From the NCBI RefSeq assembly GCF_014211975.1, contig NZ_CP060084.1, positions 2,480,001 through 2,544,000 on the forward strand: 64,000 bases of DNA, in the 5' to 3' direction. Positions 49,632 through 57,870 of this stretch are shown piece by piece. Position 1 is the first letter of the stretch; every line of letters begins with the position of its first letter. A program made the translations under genes and the position numbers. The notes below the pieces were generated by a model. It saw only the letters and a program-made list of their open reading frames with translations, ran no database searches and was not told the origin of the DNA. This DNA is from Teredinibacter haidensis. Lineage in GTDB: Bacteria > Pseudomonadota > Gammaproteobacteria > Pseudomonadales > Cellvibrionaceae.

Positions 49632-50579
49632 TTACTCCCCTTTTCCGTTGTTGCTTACCAGCTCGACAAACAGTTCTTCCAAGCGGTTCACTTTATTACG
49701 CATACTGATTACATCAATATTCTGGCTCGACAATTGGGAAAACAGGTCATTCAATGAACGCCCACTTTCGACAGAAACTTCCAGAGTAGACTCGTCAGAG
49801 CGAGTCACATCGTAGTTATCGACAACCGGAGCTTTGACCATAGACTGTGCAACATCCAACACGAACGTTTCTTTGTTTAACTGTTTTAGCAGCGCTTTAA
49901 CACTGGTATTTTCCACAATATCACCTTCATTAATAATGGCGACATTGCGACACAGACTTTCAGCTTCTTCCAGATAGTGGGTAGTCAGAATAATCGTTGT
50001 ACCCGAGGCATTAATTTCCTTCAGAAATTCCCACATACTCCGGCGCAGCTCTATATCCACACCCGCAGTAGGCTCATCTAGAATCAGTAACTGCGGCTCA
50101 TGTACCAGTGCACGAGCAATCATTAAACGGCGCTTCATACCTCCGCTTAAATGCCGCCCTTGGTCAAACCGCTTACCCCACAAACCGAGTCGGGTTAAAT
50201 AGGTTTCGGCCCGCTGCTCAGCTAAAGCTGGCGGCAATCCGTAGTAGCCCGCCTGATTGGTGACAATATCCTTCACCCTCTCAAACATATTGAAATTAAA
50301 TTCCTGAGGAACCAAGCCCAGATACTGCTTGGCGGTAACAAAGCTGGTATCAATGTCGTGCCCAAAAATGGAAACCTTACCGGCCGTTTTTCGAATGAGA
50401 GAACAAAGAATCCCAATGGTGGTAGACTTACCAGCCCCATTGGGGCCCAGTAGAGCAAAAAAATCTCCGCGCTCTACTTTAAGGTCTATACCTTTTAGAG
50501 CTTCGAACGATTCTCCGTAGGTTTTCTTCAAACCCTTAATATTAAGCGCCAAGTGGGCGCCACTATTTTCATTAGACAT
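49632..50579 (-). CDS. yadG: ABC transporter ATP-binding protein (YadG-like)
   Basis: A 315-residue ATPase with Walker A LLGPNGAGKSTTIGIL, signature GRHLSGGMKRRLMIARALVH, Walker B LLILDEPTAGVD and H-loop TTHYLEEAESLC. It forms an exporter with the permease at 48852. Confidence 0.94.
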   Translation of the reverse strand: MSNENSGAHLALNIKGLKKTYGESFEALKGIDLKVERGDFFALLGPNGAGKSTTIGILCSLIRKTAGKVSIFGHDIDTSFVTAKQYLGLVPQEFNFNMFERVKDIVTNQAGYYGLPPALAEQRAETYLTRLGLWGKRFDQGRHLSGGMKRRLMIARALVHEPQLLILDEPTAGVDIELRRSMWEFLKEINASGTTIILTTHYLEEAESLCRNVAIINEGDIVENTSVKALLKQLNKETFVLDVAQSMVKAPVVDNYDVTRSDESTLEVSVESGRSLNDLFSQLSSQNIDVISMRNKVNRLEELFVELVSNNGKGE

Positions 50580-50596
50580 AGTCAGGTAAAGTCTCC

Positions 50597-51016
50597 ATGA
50601 ATCAACAATTAGGTGCAGAGTATCAGAATTTCCATAAGCAGCTTATAACAGCGTTGCTGAATAAGATAAAAGCTCAATCGCCTTTTGTGGAAACAGAGAA
50701 TACTACGCCAGACGCGGAAGATGTGCTGTTTCTTGAACGCTTTGAAACACTGCGATGTGATCTCAATGCTTCAGAGCAGGGCTACCCCCTAGGGCAATGG
50801 GTCATTACTACCATTGTTTCACGCTACCCGCACATTACGCCCCAGGTTTCTCGCGATCTTTTCTGGTTTTTCGGCGGTGACTGCCTGCATTACCTTACCG
50901 ATGAAGAAATCAAGAAATTTCAGCGCCTCGATGAAGTTTTTCACACCCAAGACAACGAAACGGACAATCCGCAAGGTTACGAGGGTTTACGAGCTATTGC
51001 ACTTGGGCTTCACTAG
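50597..51016 (+). CDS. Conserved hypothetical protein (PA2817-like)
   Basis: A 139-residue acidic protein (WVITTIVSRYPHITPQVSRD, LFWFFGGDCLHYLTDEEIKK). I recall it as the Pseudomonas PA2817 family, which also lies near yadGH- and queF-like genes. No domain of known function; cytoplasmic. It is divergent from yadG, with 17 bp between. Confidence 0.75.
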   Translation: MNQQLGAEYQNFHKQLITALLNKIKAQSPFVETENTTPDAEDVLFLERFETLRCDLNASEQGYPLGQWVITTIVSRYPHITPQVSRDLFWFFGGDCLHYLTDEEIKKFQRLDEVFHTQDNETDNPQGYEGLRAIALGLH

Positions 51017-51180
51017 CTATTGAAAAACGTAAACGAAGTCGTTAGCCCATTTTTAACACCGCGCTGGCGACGCAGATAGATTCTCAACACACTGCTAGTG
51101 CATGCCGAGCACCAAAGACATTGCCCCGGGATACTCCAGAACCTATATTGGTGCCAAAATTCTATTTCCAACCCGCAAAA

Positions 51181-51210
51181 AAAAAGCGCAACCATTAGGC
51201 TGCGCTTTTT
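51181..51210 (+). terminator. Rho-independent terminator
   Basis: AAAAAGCGCA and TGCGCTTTTT pair across a 10-base loop; T-rich sequence follows. It may be bidirectional and could also end the tRNA-Gly/tRNA-Glu transcript. Confidence 0.88.
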
Positions 51211-51303
51211 TTCTTTTACTTCACTCGAATTACTCTAAGCAACGGTATCCAAGCTTTTAATAAATTTTGAATGTCTGCGTACAACTGCCTGACATTCAGA
51301 AAT

Positions 51304-51379
<76 letters not shown>

Positions 51380-51381
51380 AA

Positions 51382-51457
51382 TGGCGTCCCCAAGGGGATT
51401 CGAACCCCTGTTACCGCCGTGAAAGGGCGGTGTCCTAGGCCTCTAGACGATGGGGAC
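51382..51457 (-). tRNA. tRNA-Glu (TTC)
   Basis: A 76-base gene with encoded CCA: GTCCCCA/TGGGGAC acceptor, anticodon loop CTTTCAC, T-arm AGGGGTTCGAATCCCCT. Two bases upstream of tRNA-Gly, so they are co-transcribed. Confidence 0.97.
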
Positions 51458-51778
51458 GCAAACCCTGATGTGCTCGTCATTTCAGAAGAGGGCGCATTCT
51501 ATTGAGCAAGGCCGAAGCTGTCAACACTTTTTATGGCGAAGGATCAAAAACCTTTAATCAACCTGTAATGGTTGACCGAAGCGCCATCCACTTGACTAAA
51601 AGTTATATCATTCTCCGTGATTTCATTTCAAAGTATGTAAGTACTTTAAAGAAAAAACCTTCCAAAACAATCACTTGACTATAATTTAGCCGAAATCCGT
51701 GTTTGCAAATCCGGCGTTCACCAGCTAGTCTGTAACTAAGGACTGCCACTATTTCGCAGGCGCAGTACATACCTAATT

Positions 51779-52570
51779 ATGTCTTCCATATCCATTATAG
51801 TCACAATCATTGTGCTCTTGGCAGCACTTGTCTGCTACGCCTTTGTTGCGCAAACGGTAAAAGTTAAGCGTGAGCAGCGAAATCGGCTGTTAGCCGCGCT
51901 GAAGTCGCGCTCCCGCAACTTCAAATTTATGATTAACGGCTTCCCCCAGGGGTTCCTGCCACGAGACTTAACACTACTCGTACAAAAAAATCTTATAGAG
52001 GTTAGCGAACAGCTCTCCATGCTGGAGCCGAAGGAGCCTGCGCACATGCAGGACCTACAGGCCATTAGTAGCCAAATGACGGAAACCCAGCGCCACGCCA
52101 AGCCCTCGGCTCCGGTGACACTGGAGAACCCTCAGCAAATCAAAGAAGTAAAAATATGCCTTGAGGAGCTTCACCGATTTATTCATACCCTGGAAGAAAA
52201 TAGTTCGCTCAGTCGCAACCAGGCCGAAAATTACCGTAAGCAGCTAAAACAACTGGTTCTGCAACTGACAGTCGATGGATACGCACTCCAGGGCACTGCG
52301 GCACAGGGCTCCAACAAAACAAAGCTGGCACTACATTACTATAATTTGGCGCTGAAACTACTTGTTCGCGAGGGCAAACCCGGTCAGTTTGACGCCCGAA
52401 TTGCCAAACTGAAAGCGTTACATGAGGAAATGAGTAAAAAGCTAGAGGAAGAAACCCAGACCCTACCAAACTCAGAAGAAGAGCAGGCTGAACAAGAAGA
52501 AATCGCAAACGAGTGGGATAAGTTCGATTCAGATAAGCCCCTCTGGAAAAAGAAACACGCTTACGACTAA
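51779..52570 (+). CDS. Membrane-anchored protein of unknown function
   Basis: A 263-residue protein with an N-terminal membrane helix (ISIIVTIIVLLAALVCYAFV). A basic helical stretch follows, with a middle domain (FMINGFPQGFLPRDLTLLVQ, ALHYYNLALKLLVREGKPGQ) that looks TPR-like. It ends in an acidic tail (EEEQAEQEEIANEWDKF). I do not recognise a named family. It is transcribed away from the tRNA pair. Confidence 0.8.
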   Translation: MSSISIIVTIIVLLAALVCYAFVAQTVKVKREQRNRLLAALKSRSRNFKFMINGFPQGFLPRDLTLLVQKNLIEVSEQLSMLEPKEPAHMQDLQAISSQMTETQRHAKPSAPVTLENPQQIKEVKICLEELHRFIHTLEENSSLSRNQAENYRKQLKQLVLQLTVDGYALQGTAAQGSNKTKLALHYYNLALKLLVREGKPGQFDARIAKLKALHEEMSKKLEEETQTLPNSEEEQAEQEEIANEWDKFDSDKPLWKKKHAYD

Positions 52571-52714
52571 ACGCTACGAATACGAGCCTGGCGCTGAATA
52601 GAGTTTATGAAGCCGCCGGTATTAGGTGAAAAGCACACCAAGAAACGGCGTTTATACCGAATAAAGAGGCATTTTTAGCGCTTTGATGGCCACTACGCAA
52701 ACAGTCTCAACCGG

Positions 52715-53389
52715 CTAGGACAATGCAGCAGTGAGGGACAGCACCCTGCTGATTTCACATAGCGATCTGCCGCTCTCCTGCTGCCATTGGTAAAAAGCAG
52801 CTTCAACAAGACGTAAATCCTTTTGTGAGCTTGGCGCCCTATCCACGATCCCCTGAGCAATCAGGACAGCCTGAACATCGTTGGTCAACAAAAACGTATC
52901 CTTACCCACCATACGTAAAAAATAGGGACCCGACATCCCCCCTAGCTGGCAGCCTTTTTTCTTTAGCTGCAGCCACAACCCTACAATATCGTCTTCCGGC
53001 CAGTTTGCCAGCCACCGACCAAAGCTACCATGCTCTCGAGCAATAGCACCCATAAATTGAGCGTTGCAGCGAATCGATTTTATTTTCCTCAAGTGGCGAA
53101 TCAACGCACGGTTGCCCATGTGCTTATCGACTTCGTCATCACTCATCATCGCACAAACAAAAGGATCGAAACCCTGAAAAGCCTTTTCAAAGGCCGGCCA
53201 TTTGTTGTCAACCATAGAGTGTTTAAGACCCGCGCGAAAAATCCGTCGAGACATGGTCGATAAATAAAAAGCCTCGGTTTGAGCCGCGAGCTGCTCAGGA
53301 GTCTTGACCGCAGGCAATAATACTCTCACCCTATCCTCGCCACCCTTGTGTAAAGCAGCGGTTTGGAAAAGCTTATCAAAATCAATCAT
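52715..53389 (-). CDS. DNA-3-methyladenine glycosylase I family protein
   Basis: A 224-residue HhH-GPD-type glycosylase of the Tag-like family, which removes alkylated bases in base-excision repair. Landmarks are AFYLSTMSRRIFRAGLKHSM, NRALIRHLRKIKSIRCNAQF and LGGMSGPYFLRMVGKDTFLL. It overlaps the end of msrB by 4 bp, so the two are coupled. Confidence 0.85.
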   Translation of the reverse strand: MIDFDKLFQTAALHKGGEDRVRVLLPAVKTPEQLAAQTEAFYLSTMSRRIFRAGLKHSMVDNKWPAFEKAFQGFDPFVCAMMSDDEVDKHMGNRALIRHLRKIKSIRCNAQFMGAIAREHGSFGRWLANWPEDDIVGLWLQLKKKGCQLGGMSGPYFLRMVGKDTFLLTNDVQAVLIAQGIVDRAPSSQKDLRLVEAAFYQWQQESGRSLCEISRVLSLTAALS

Positions 53390-53793
53390 AGGCCCTTATT
53401 ATCTTTTTCAAATTGAATCGAAGCCGAATTCACACAGTAACGCAGCCCTGTCGGCTGAGGCCCGTCCGAGAAGACATGCCCCAAATGACAACCACAGGCT
53501 TTGCAAAGTATTTCTGTACGAACCATTCCGAGAGAGGTGTCTTGGGCTTCACCCACGACACCGCTTTCCAGCGGCTGAAAAAAACTCGGCCAACCACAAC
53601 CCGAATCAAACTTAGTCGTCGAGTCAAACAATGGTTCAGCGCAACACTTACAACGATAAACCCCGTCTTCCGCATGATCCCAATACATACCAGAAAAAGC
53701 AGGCTCAGTGCCCTTCTCCCGGCAAATATGAAACTCTTCGGGATCGAGTTTTACCTTCCATAAACCATCGTCATTTTTATTTTGATCTGACAT
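53386..53793 (-). CDS. msrB: Methionine-R-sulfoxide reductase MsrB
   Basis: A 135-residue MsrB starting MSDQNKNDDGLW at 53793; an earlier in-frame ATG would overlap the divergent gene and adds 21 unlikely residues. The zinc CxxC pairs are CKCC and CKAC. FDSGCGWPSFFQPL and CHLGHVFSDGP are typical, and the catalytic Cys is in GLRYCVNSAS. Confidence 0.95.
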   Translation of the reverse strand: MSDQNKNDDGLWKVKLDPEEFHICREKGTEPAFSGMYWDHAEDGVYRCKCCAEPLFDSTTKFDSGCGWPSFFQPLESGVVGEAQDTSLGMVRTEILCKACGCHLGHVFSDGPQPTGLRYCVNSASIQFEKDNKGL

Positions 53794-53850
53794 AATTAGC
53801 ACCCAGGTTAAATCGCATACAATGGCATATTTTGAGGTTCTAAAAATAAG

Positions 53851-55065
53851 ATGCAACCATTAAAAAAATCCATAAAACTCGAAGACGTATGTTACGACAT
53901 CCGTGGCCCGGTGCTGGAGCATTCTGTACGGATGGAAGAAGAGGGACACAAGATACTCAAACTTAATATAGGCAACCCGGCGCCCTTCGGTTTCGATGCG
54001 CCCGACGAGATTATTGCCGACGTTATTTACAATATCCGTAATGCTCAGGGCTACACCGAATCCCGAGGTCTGTTTCCCGCGCGCAAGGCCATTATGCAGG
54101 AATGCCAAAGGCTTCAGGTTCCCGACGTAGACATTGACGATATTTTTCTTGGTAACGGCGTTAGTGAGCTGATCGTTATGGCCAACCAGGCATTGCTAAA
54201 TGATGGCGATGAAGTACTGGTGCCCTCTCCCGACTACCCCTTGTGGACAGCCGCCGTTCGGCTAGCCGGAGGCAAAGCAGTACATTATGTATGCGACGAA
54301 CAGTCCGATTGGTTTCCTGATCTTGACGATATTCGCAGCAAAATTACAGATCGAACAAAAGCCATTGTGGTCATTAACCCCAACAACCCTACGGGCGCGG
54401 TATACAGCCTAGACCTACTCGAGCAGATTGTTCAGCTGGCCCGAGACCATAAACTGGTCATTTTCTCCGACGAAATTTACAGCAAGATCATCTATGACGA
54501 CGCAGAGTTTATCCCCATGGGACGCATTGCCAACGATGTGGTTTGCATATCCTTTAACGGTTTATCCAAATCCTATCGCCTAGCGGGATTCCGCTCCGGC
54601 TGGCTTGTTCTCAGCGGAGCAAAACACAAGGCCGTAGAGCTTATGAAGGGTATAGAAATGCTCGCATCCATGCGTCTGTGCGCCAACGCACCCGCAATGT
54701 ATGCAGTACAGACGGCGCTCGGTGGCTATCAGAGTATTGACGAGCTTATTCTCCCCGGAGGCCGCCTACGCGAGCAACGCGATGTTGCCTGGGAAGAATT
54801 AACCAACATCCCTGGCGTTAGCTGTGTAAAGCCCAAAGGGGCTATTTACCTGTTCCCCAAAGTTGACCGCAATCTGTACCACTTTGAAGACGACCAGCAA
54901 CTCATTTTGGATTTTCTGATAAAAGAAAAAATACTGTTGGTACAGGGCTCAGCCTTTAACTGGATTCAGCCGGACCATTTCCGCATCGTCTTTTTACCCC
55001 AACCGGAAGATCTCAAACGTGCCGTACAGCAGTTTGGCCGCTTCCTAGAGTCTTACCGTAAATAG
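53851..55065 (+). CDS. alaA: Alanine aminotransferase AlaA
   Basis: A 404-residue PLP aminotransferase with near-identity in key stretches to E. coli AlaA (pyruvate/glutamate to alanine/2-oxoglutarate). It has YDIRGPVLEHSVRMEEEGHK, LNIGNPAPFGFDAPDEI, INPNNPTGAVYS and FNGLSKSYRLAGFRSGW with the PLP lysine, and GGYQSIDELILPGGRL. It is the second alanine-forming enzyme in the window, with ald at 14832. It is followed 8 bp later by a small gene. Confidence 0.96.
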   Translation: MQPLKKSIKLEDVCYDIRGPVLEHSVRMEEEGHKILKLNIGNPAPFGFDAPDEIIADVIYNIRNAQGYTESRGLFPARKAIMQECQRLQVPDVDIDDIFLGNGVSELIVMANQALLNDGDEVLVPSPDYPLWTAAVRLAGGKAVHYVCDEQSDWFPDLDDIRSKITDRTKAIVVINPNNPTGAVYSLDLLEQIVQLARDHKLVIFSDEIYSKIIYDDAEFIPMGRIANDVVCISFNGLSKSYRLAGFRSGWLVLSGAKHKAVELMKGIEMLASMRLCANAPAMYAVQTALGGYQSIDELILPGGRLREQRDVAWEELTNIPGVSCVKPKGAIYLFPKVDRNLYHFEDDQQLILDFLIKEKILLVQGSAFNWIQPDHFRIVFLPQPEDLKRAVQQFGRFLESYRK

Positions 55066-55073
55066 GGACATAC

Positions 55074-55508
55074 GTGAGCGATTTGAATATCGATGACTTT
55101 TGCCGAGATACCGCTAAAGTTTTGTCCACGCTGTATACGCGCTTCCCGCAAAAAGTCATTGTGTATGTAGAAGACTTTGCCGGGCCAGACTCACCAGATG
55201 AGTTTGGCCTGCACAGCCCGCGCTTTCTTGCAGGGTTCCACGCGCTGCAATGGCTAGCCGAAACCGACTATATTCAGTACTCGCAAACTATTCGTCAGGA
55301 GGCCGTTGAAGACGCTACCCTTACACATCGTAGCTTTACATTCTTAAGCGGCCCCGCCGACGTCAAGTTTCTTACTGAGCAATCATCCCCTACAACGCAA
55401 GCGCCTCGTCGCATCGACCTTTTACGCGAGACTCTATTAAAGAAAAGCTCAGACCAACTGACCAGTTTGATTCTCCGCCTTATGCAGGAGACTCGTTTGT
55501 TTTCTTAA
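55074..55508 (+). CDS. Conserved hypothetical protein downstream of alaA
   Basis: A 144-residue protein starting with GTG, with AGGG upstream (VEDFAGPDSPDEFGLHSPRF, LQWLAETDYIQYSQTIRQEA). I do not recognise a domain. The last third (LTSLILRLMQETRLFS) looks helical. It probably shares the alaA transcript. Confidence 0.75.
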   Translation: MSDLNIDDFCRDTAKVLSTLYTRFPQKVIVYVEDFAGPDSPDEFGLHSPRFLAGFHALQWLAETDYIQYSQTIRQEAVEDATLTHRSFTFLSGPADVKFLTEQSSPTTQAPRRIDLLRETLLKKSSDQLTSLILRLMQETRLFS

Positions 55509-55674
55509 ATATTTTCACGTGATCAACCTAATTTGACTTATCTTGTCTGGATCTAGGCTTGTCAACCCAGAGTAATATGTGTCACGCTGCTAAACTCTCG
55601 TTGTAAGAACAATCTAGAGGCGGCTGATACCAGCTCTCAAAAATAAATAAATGCGACCATCTTTGGCCTGAGTT

Positions 55675-57870
55675 ATGTCCGTTTTACCGCCTAGTATGCC
55701 GTTAATCGTAGACGCTTCGCTTATTGCGGTGGCCATTATCCTGGTTACGCGTATCTACCGTCGGCGCCAGGAACTCAGCTCAAAAGGCTTCACTCGAGCG
55801 CTGAGCTTCGCGGGCTTCGGAATCGTAATCCTGGCCGGGACAGCCCTTCTTCATCTTTATACCAATACAATTGTTCTCAGGTTCCTACAAGTTACCGAGC
55901 TTCCGAATGCCCTTTCAACTTGGCTACCACTATACTTTGGCATAGGTGTCCTGCTGATATTTATTGGCTTGGAATCCCTTATTAACAGGGTTATTCCGAA
56001 ATCAACCCAAAAGCTCACAGAGCTAGTTGCCATTCGAGAAAAACTGGCAGCCTCCAACGACGAGCTCGCACGTACTATTGCCACTCGAAATCAAGAGCTG
56101 GAGATTCACAATATAACCTTGCAGCAAGTGCTCGAAGATCAGCAGATTTCGCGTAAAGCACTACTGCAAAGCGAGAAAAAATTTCACGCACTCTTCGATA
56201 AAAGCCCGGCGATATTCCTCACCATAAATAACCTCCACGCCATAGCCGATATCAACCTGTACGGAGCCAAATCCCTTGGTTACGATACGGCGTTTCTTGT
56301 TGGCCAACCTTTTTCCATGATTTCCTCCCCCGAAGATATAGATAAACAACAGACCTTTATCGATTTCTGTTTGGCTAATCCCGGCGAGAAAATGGAAATT
56401 GAACTTCGTTGTGTCAAAAATAACACACAAAAATTCTGGGTGAAGGCCTCTGGGAACCTGGTTCAGGAAGCCGATGGGGAGGACTATTTGTTGCTGGTTT
56501 GCCAGGATATCACCGATTCGAAGCAACTTGCCGAAAGCTTATCCTACCAGGCCAAGCACGACGAACTAACCGGTTTATACAACCGCAGAACGCTTGAATT
56601 ATTTTTGGAAAGAACGCTGAAAAAGAAAGCGCCAAATAGCCCGCCAACTGCGTTGATCTATATTGATGTAGATCAGCTAAAGGTTGTAAACGATACCTGC
56701 AGCCATAAGGCTGGAGACGAGTTTATACGGCAACTGGTTAAAAAAATTAATGAATACAACCAGCAATTTGATTTCTTCGCGCGTATTGGCGGAGACGAGT
56801 TTGCCATAGTTATAGCATCCTCATCGGAACAGCAAGCGCTTGAACTAGCGGAAATACTGCGCAACACCGCAGAAGATTTTACTTTTAAATGGAAGGAGCT
56901 TTCATTTCGGCAATCCGTCAGTATCGGAATTGCACTTAGTTCGCGCGAAATCCACTCAATAGTTGAAATGCTCGCGACAGCAGATGCTGCCTGTTTTTCA
57001 GCCAAGCAAGCAGGAAGAAATCGCGTTGTACTTCATCGGGAAGCATCTGAGAGTAACGATACCAATCGCACCGAAATGCTCTGGGTTTCCCGCCTGCAAA
57101 CAGCCTTGATGCGCGATCGATTCGAGCTTTATTTTCAACCCATTATCAATATGAACGACCTTCGTAGTGATTACATGCACTATGAAGTACTACTCCGCTA
57201 TGTCGATGATGAAGGCACACATATTTCCCCCACAGAATTTCTTCCCGCCGCAGAGAGATTTGGATTAACCAACCAAATCGACCTTTGGGTACTGACAACC
57301 ACCTTGGATTTTTTACAGCGAAATACCAGCCATACGGAAAACCTCTCTTGCTGTTCAATTAACCTTAGCAGCCAATCGCTCTCCAGCCACCAATCACGTA
57401 TGGCGATAAAACAATTGGTGATGACAGCGAACATTGAACTATCTAAAATCTGTTTCGAAATTACGGAAACCAGTGCAATCCACAATCTCAGTGAAGCTAT
57501 AAGCTTTATCAATGAGCTTAAAACGCTGGGCTGTCGGTTTGCTTTGGATGATTTCGGTACGGGCTTTTCATCGTTCGGATACCTTAGAAACCTCGATGTC
57601 GACTATATTAAAATCGATGGATCATTTATTCAGGATATCACCAACGACAGATTGGGCCAGGCAATGGTAAAAGCGATCAATATGATCAGTAAAGAAATGG
57701 GCATTACAACCATTGCCGAATATGTTGAGAACCAAGCTATAGCCAAAGAACTGCTAACAATGGGCATTTTCCACGGCCAGGGTTTTGGACTGGCCAAACC
57801 TATGCCAATGATAAAATCAAAAGAATATTACGCGCTTAAGCTTCGACATCACCAAGTTTTCGAAAAATAA
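55675..57870 (+). CDS. PAS-GGDEF-EAL cyclic-di-GMP signalling protein
   Basis: A 731-residue protein. Three membrane helices lie in residues 10-112, followed by a coiled coil, a PAS domain (about 165-285), GGDEF (about 295-450) and EAL (about 465-720). The GGDEF loop is intact (ARIGGDEFAIVI, near residue 372). The EAL motif reads EVLLR, a common active variant, and the other metal and catalytic positions are present (INLSSQSL, EITET, DDFGTGFSS, IKIDGSF, AEYVEN). It may make or break c-di-GMP. The 3' end overlaps the convergent gene by 35 bp. The start lacks a clear ribosome-binding site. Confidence 0.93.
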   Translation: MSVLPPSMPLIVDASLIAVAIILVTRIYRRRQELSSKGFTRALSFAGFGIVILAGTALLHLYTNTIVLRFLQVTELPNALSTWLPLYFGIGVLLIFIGLESLINRVIPKSTQKLTELVAIREKLAASNDELARTIATRNQELEIHNITLQQVLEDQQISRKALLQSEKKFHALFDKSPAIFLTINNLHAIADINLYGAKSLGYDTAFLVGQPFSMISSPEDIDKQQTFIDFCLANPGEKMEIELRCVKNNTQKFWVKASGNLVQEADGEDYLLLVCQDITDSKQLAESLSYQAKHDELTGLYNRRTLELFLERTLKKKAPNSPPTALIYIDVDQLKVVNDTCSHKAGDEFIRQLVKKINEYNQQFDFFARIGGDEFAIVIASSSEQQALELAEILRNTAEDFTFKWKELSFRQSVSIGIALSSREIHSIVEMLATADAACFSAKQAGRNRVVLHREASESNDTNRTEMLWVSRLQTALMRDRFELYFQPIINMNDLRSDYMHYEVLLRYVDDEGTHISPTEFLPAAERFGLTNQIDLWVLTTTLDFLQRNTSHTENLSCCSINLSSQSLSSHQSRMAIKQLVMTANIELSKICFEITETSAIHNLSEAISFINELKTLGCRFALDDFGTGFSSFGYLRNLDVDYIKIDGSFIQDITNDRLGQAMVKAINMISKEMGITTIAEYVENQAIAKELLTMGIFHGQGFGLAKPMPMIKSKEYYALKLRHHQVFEK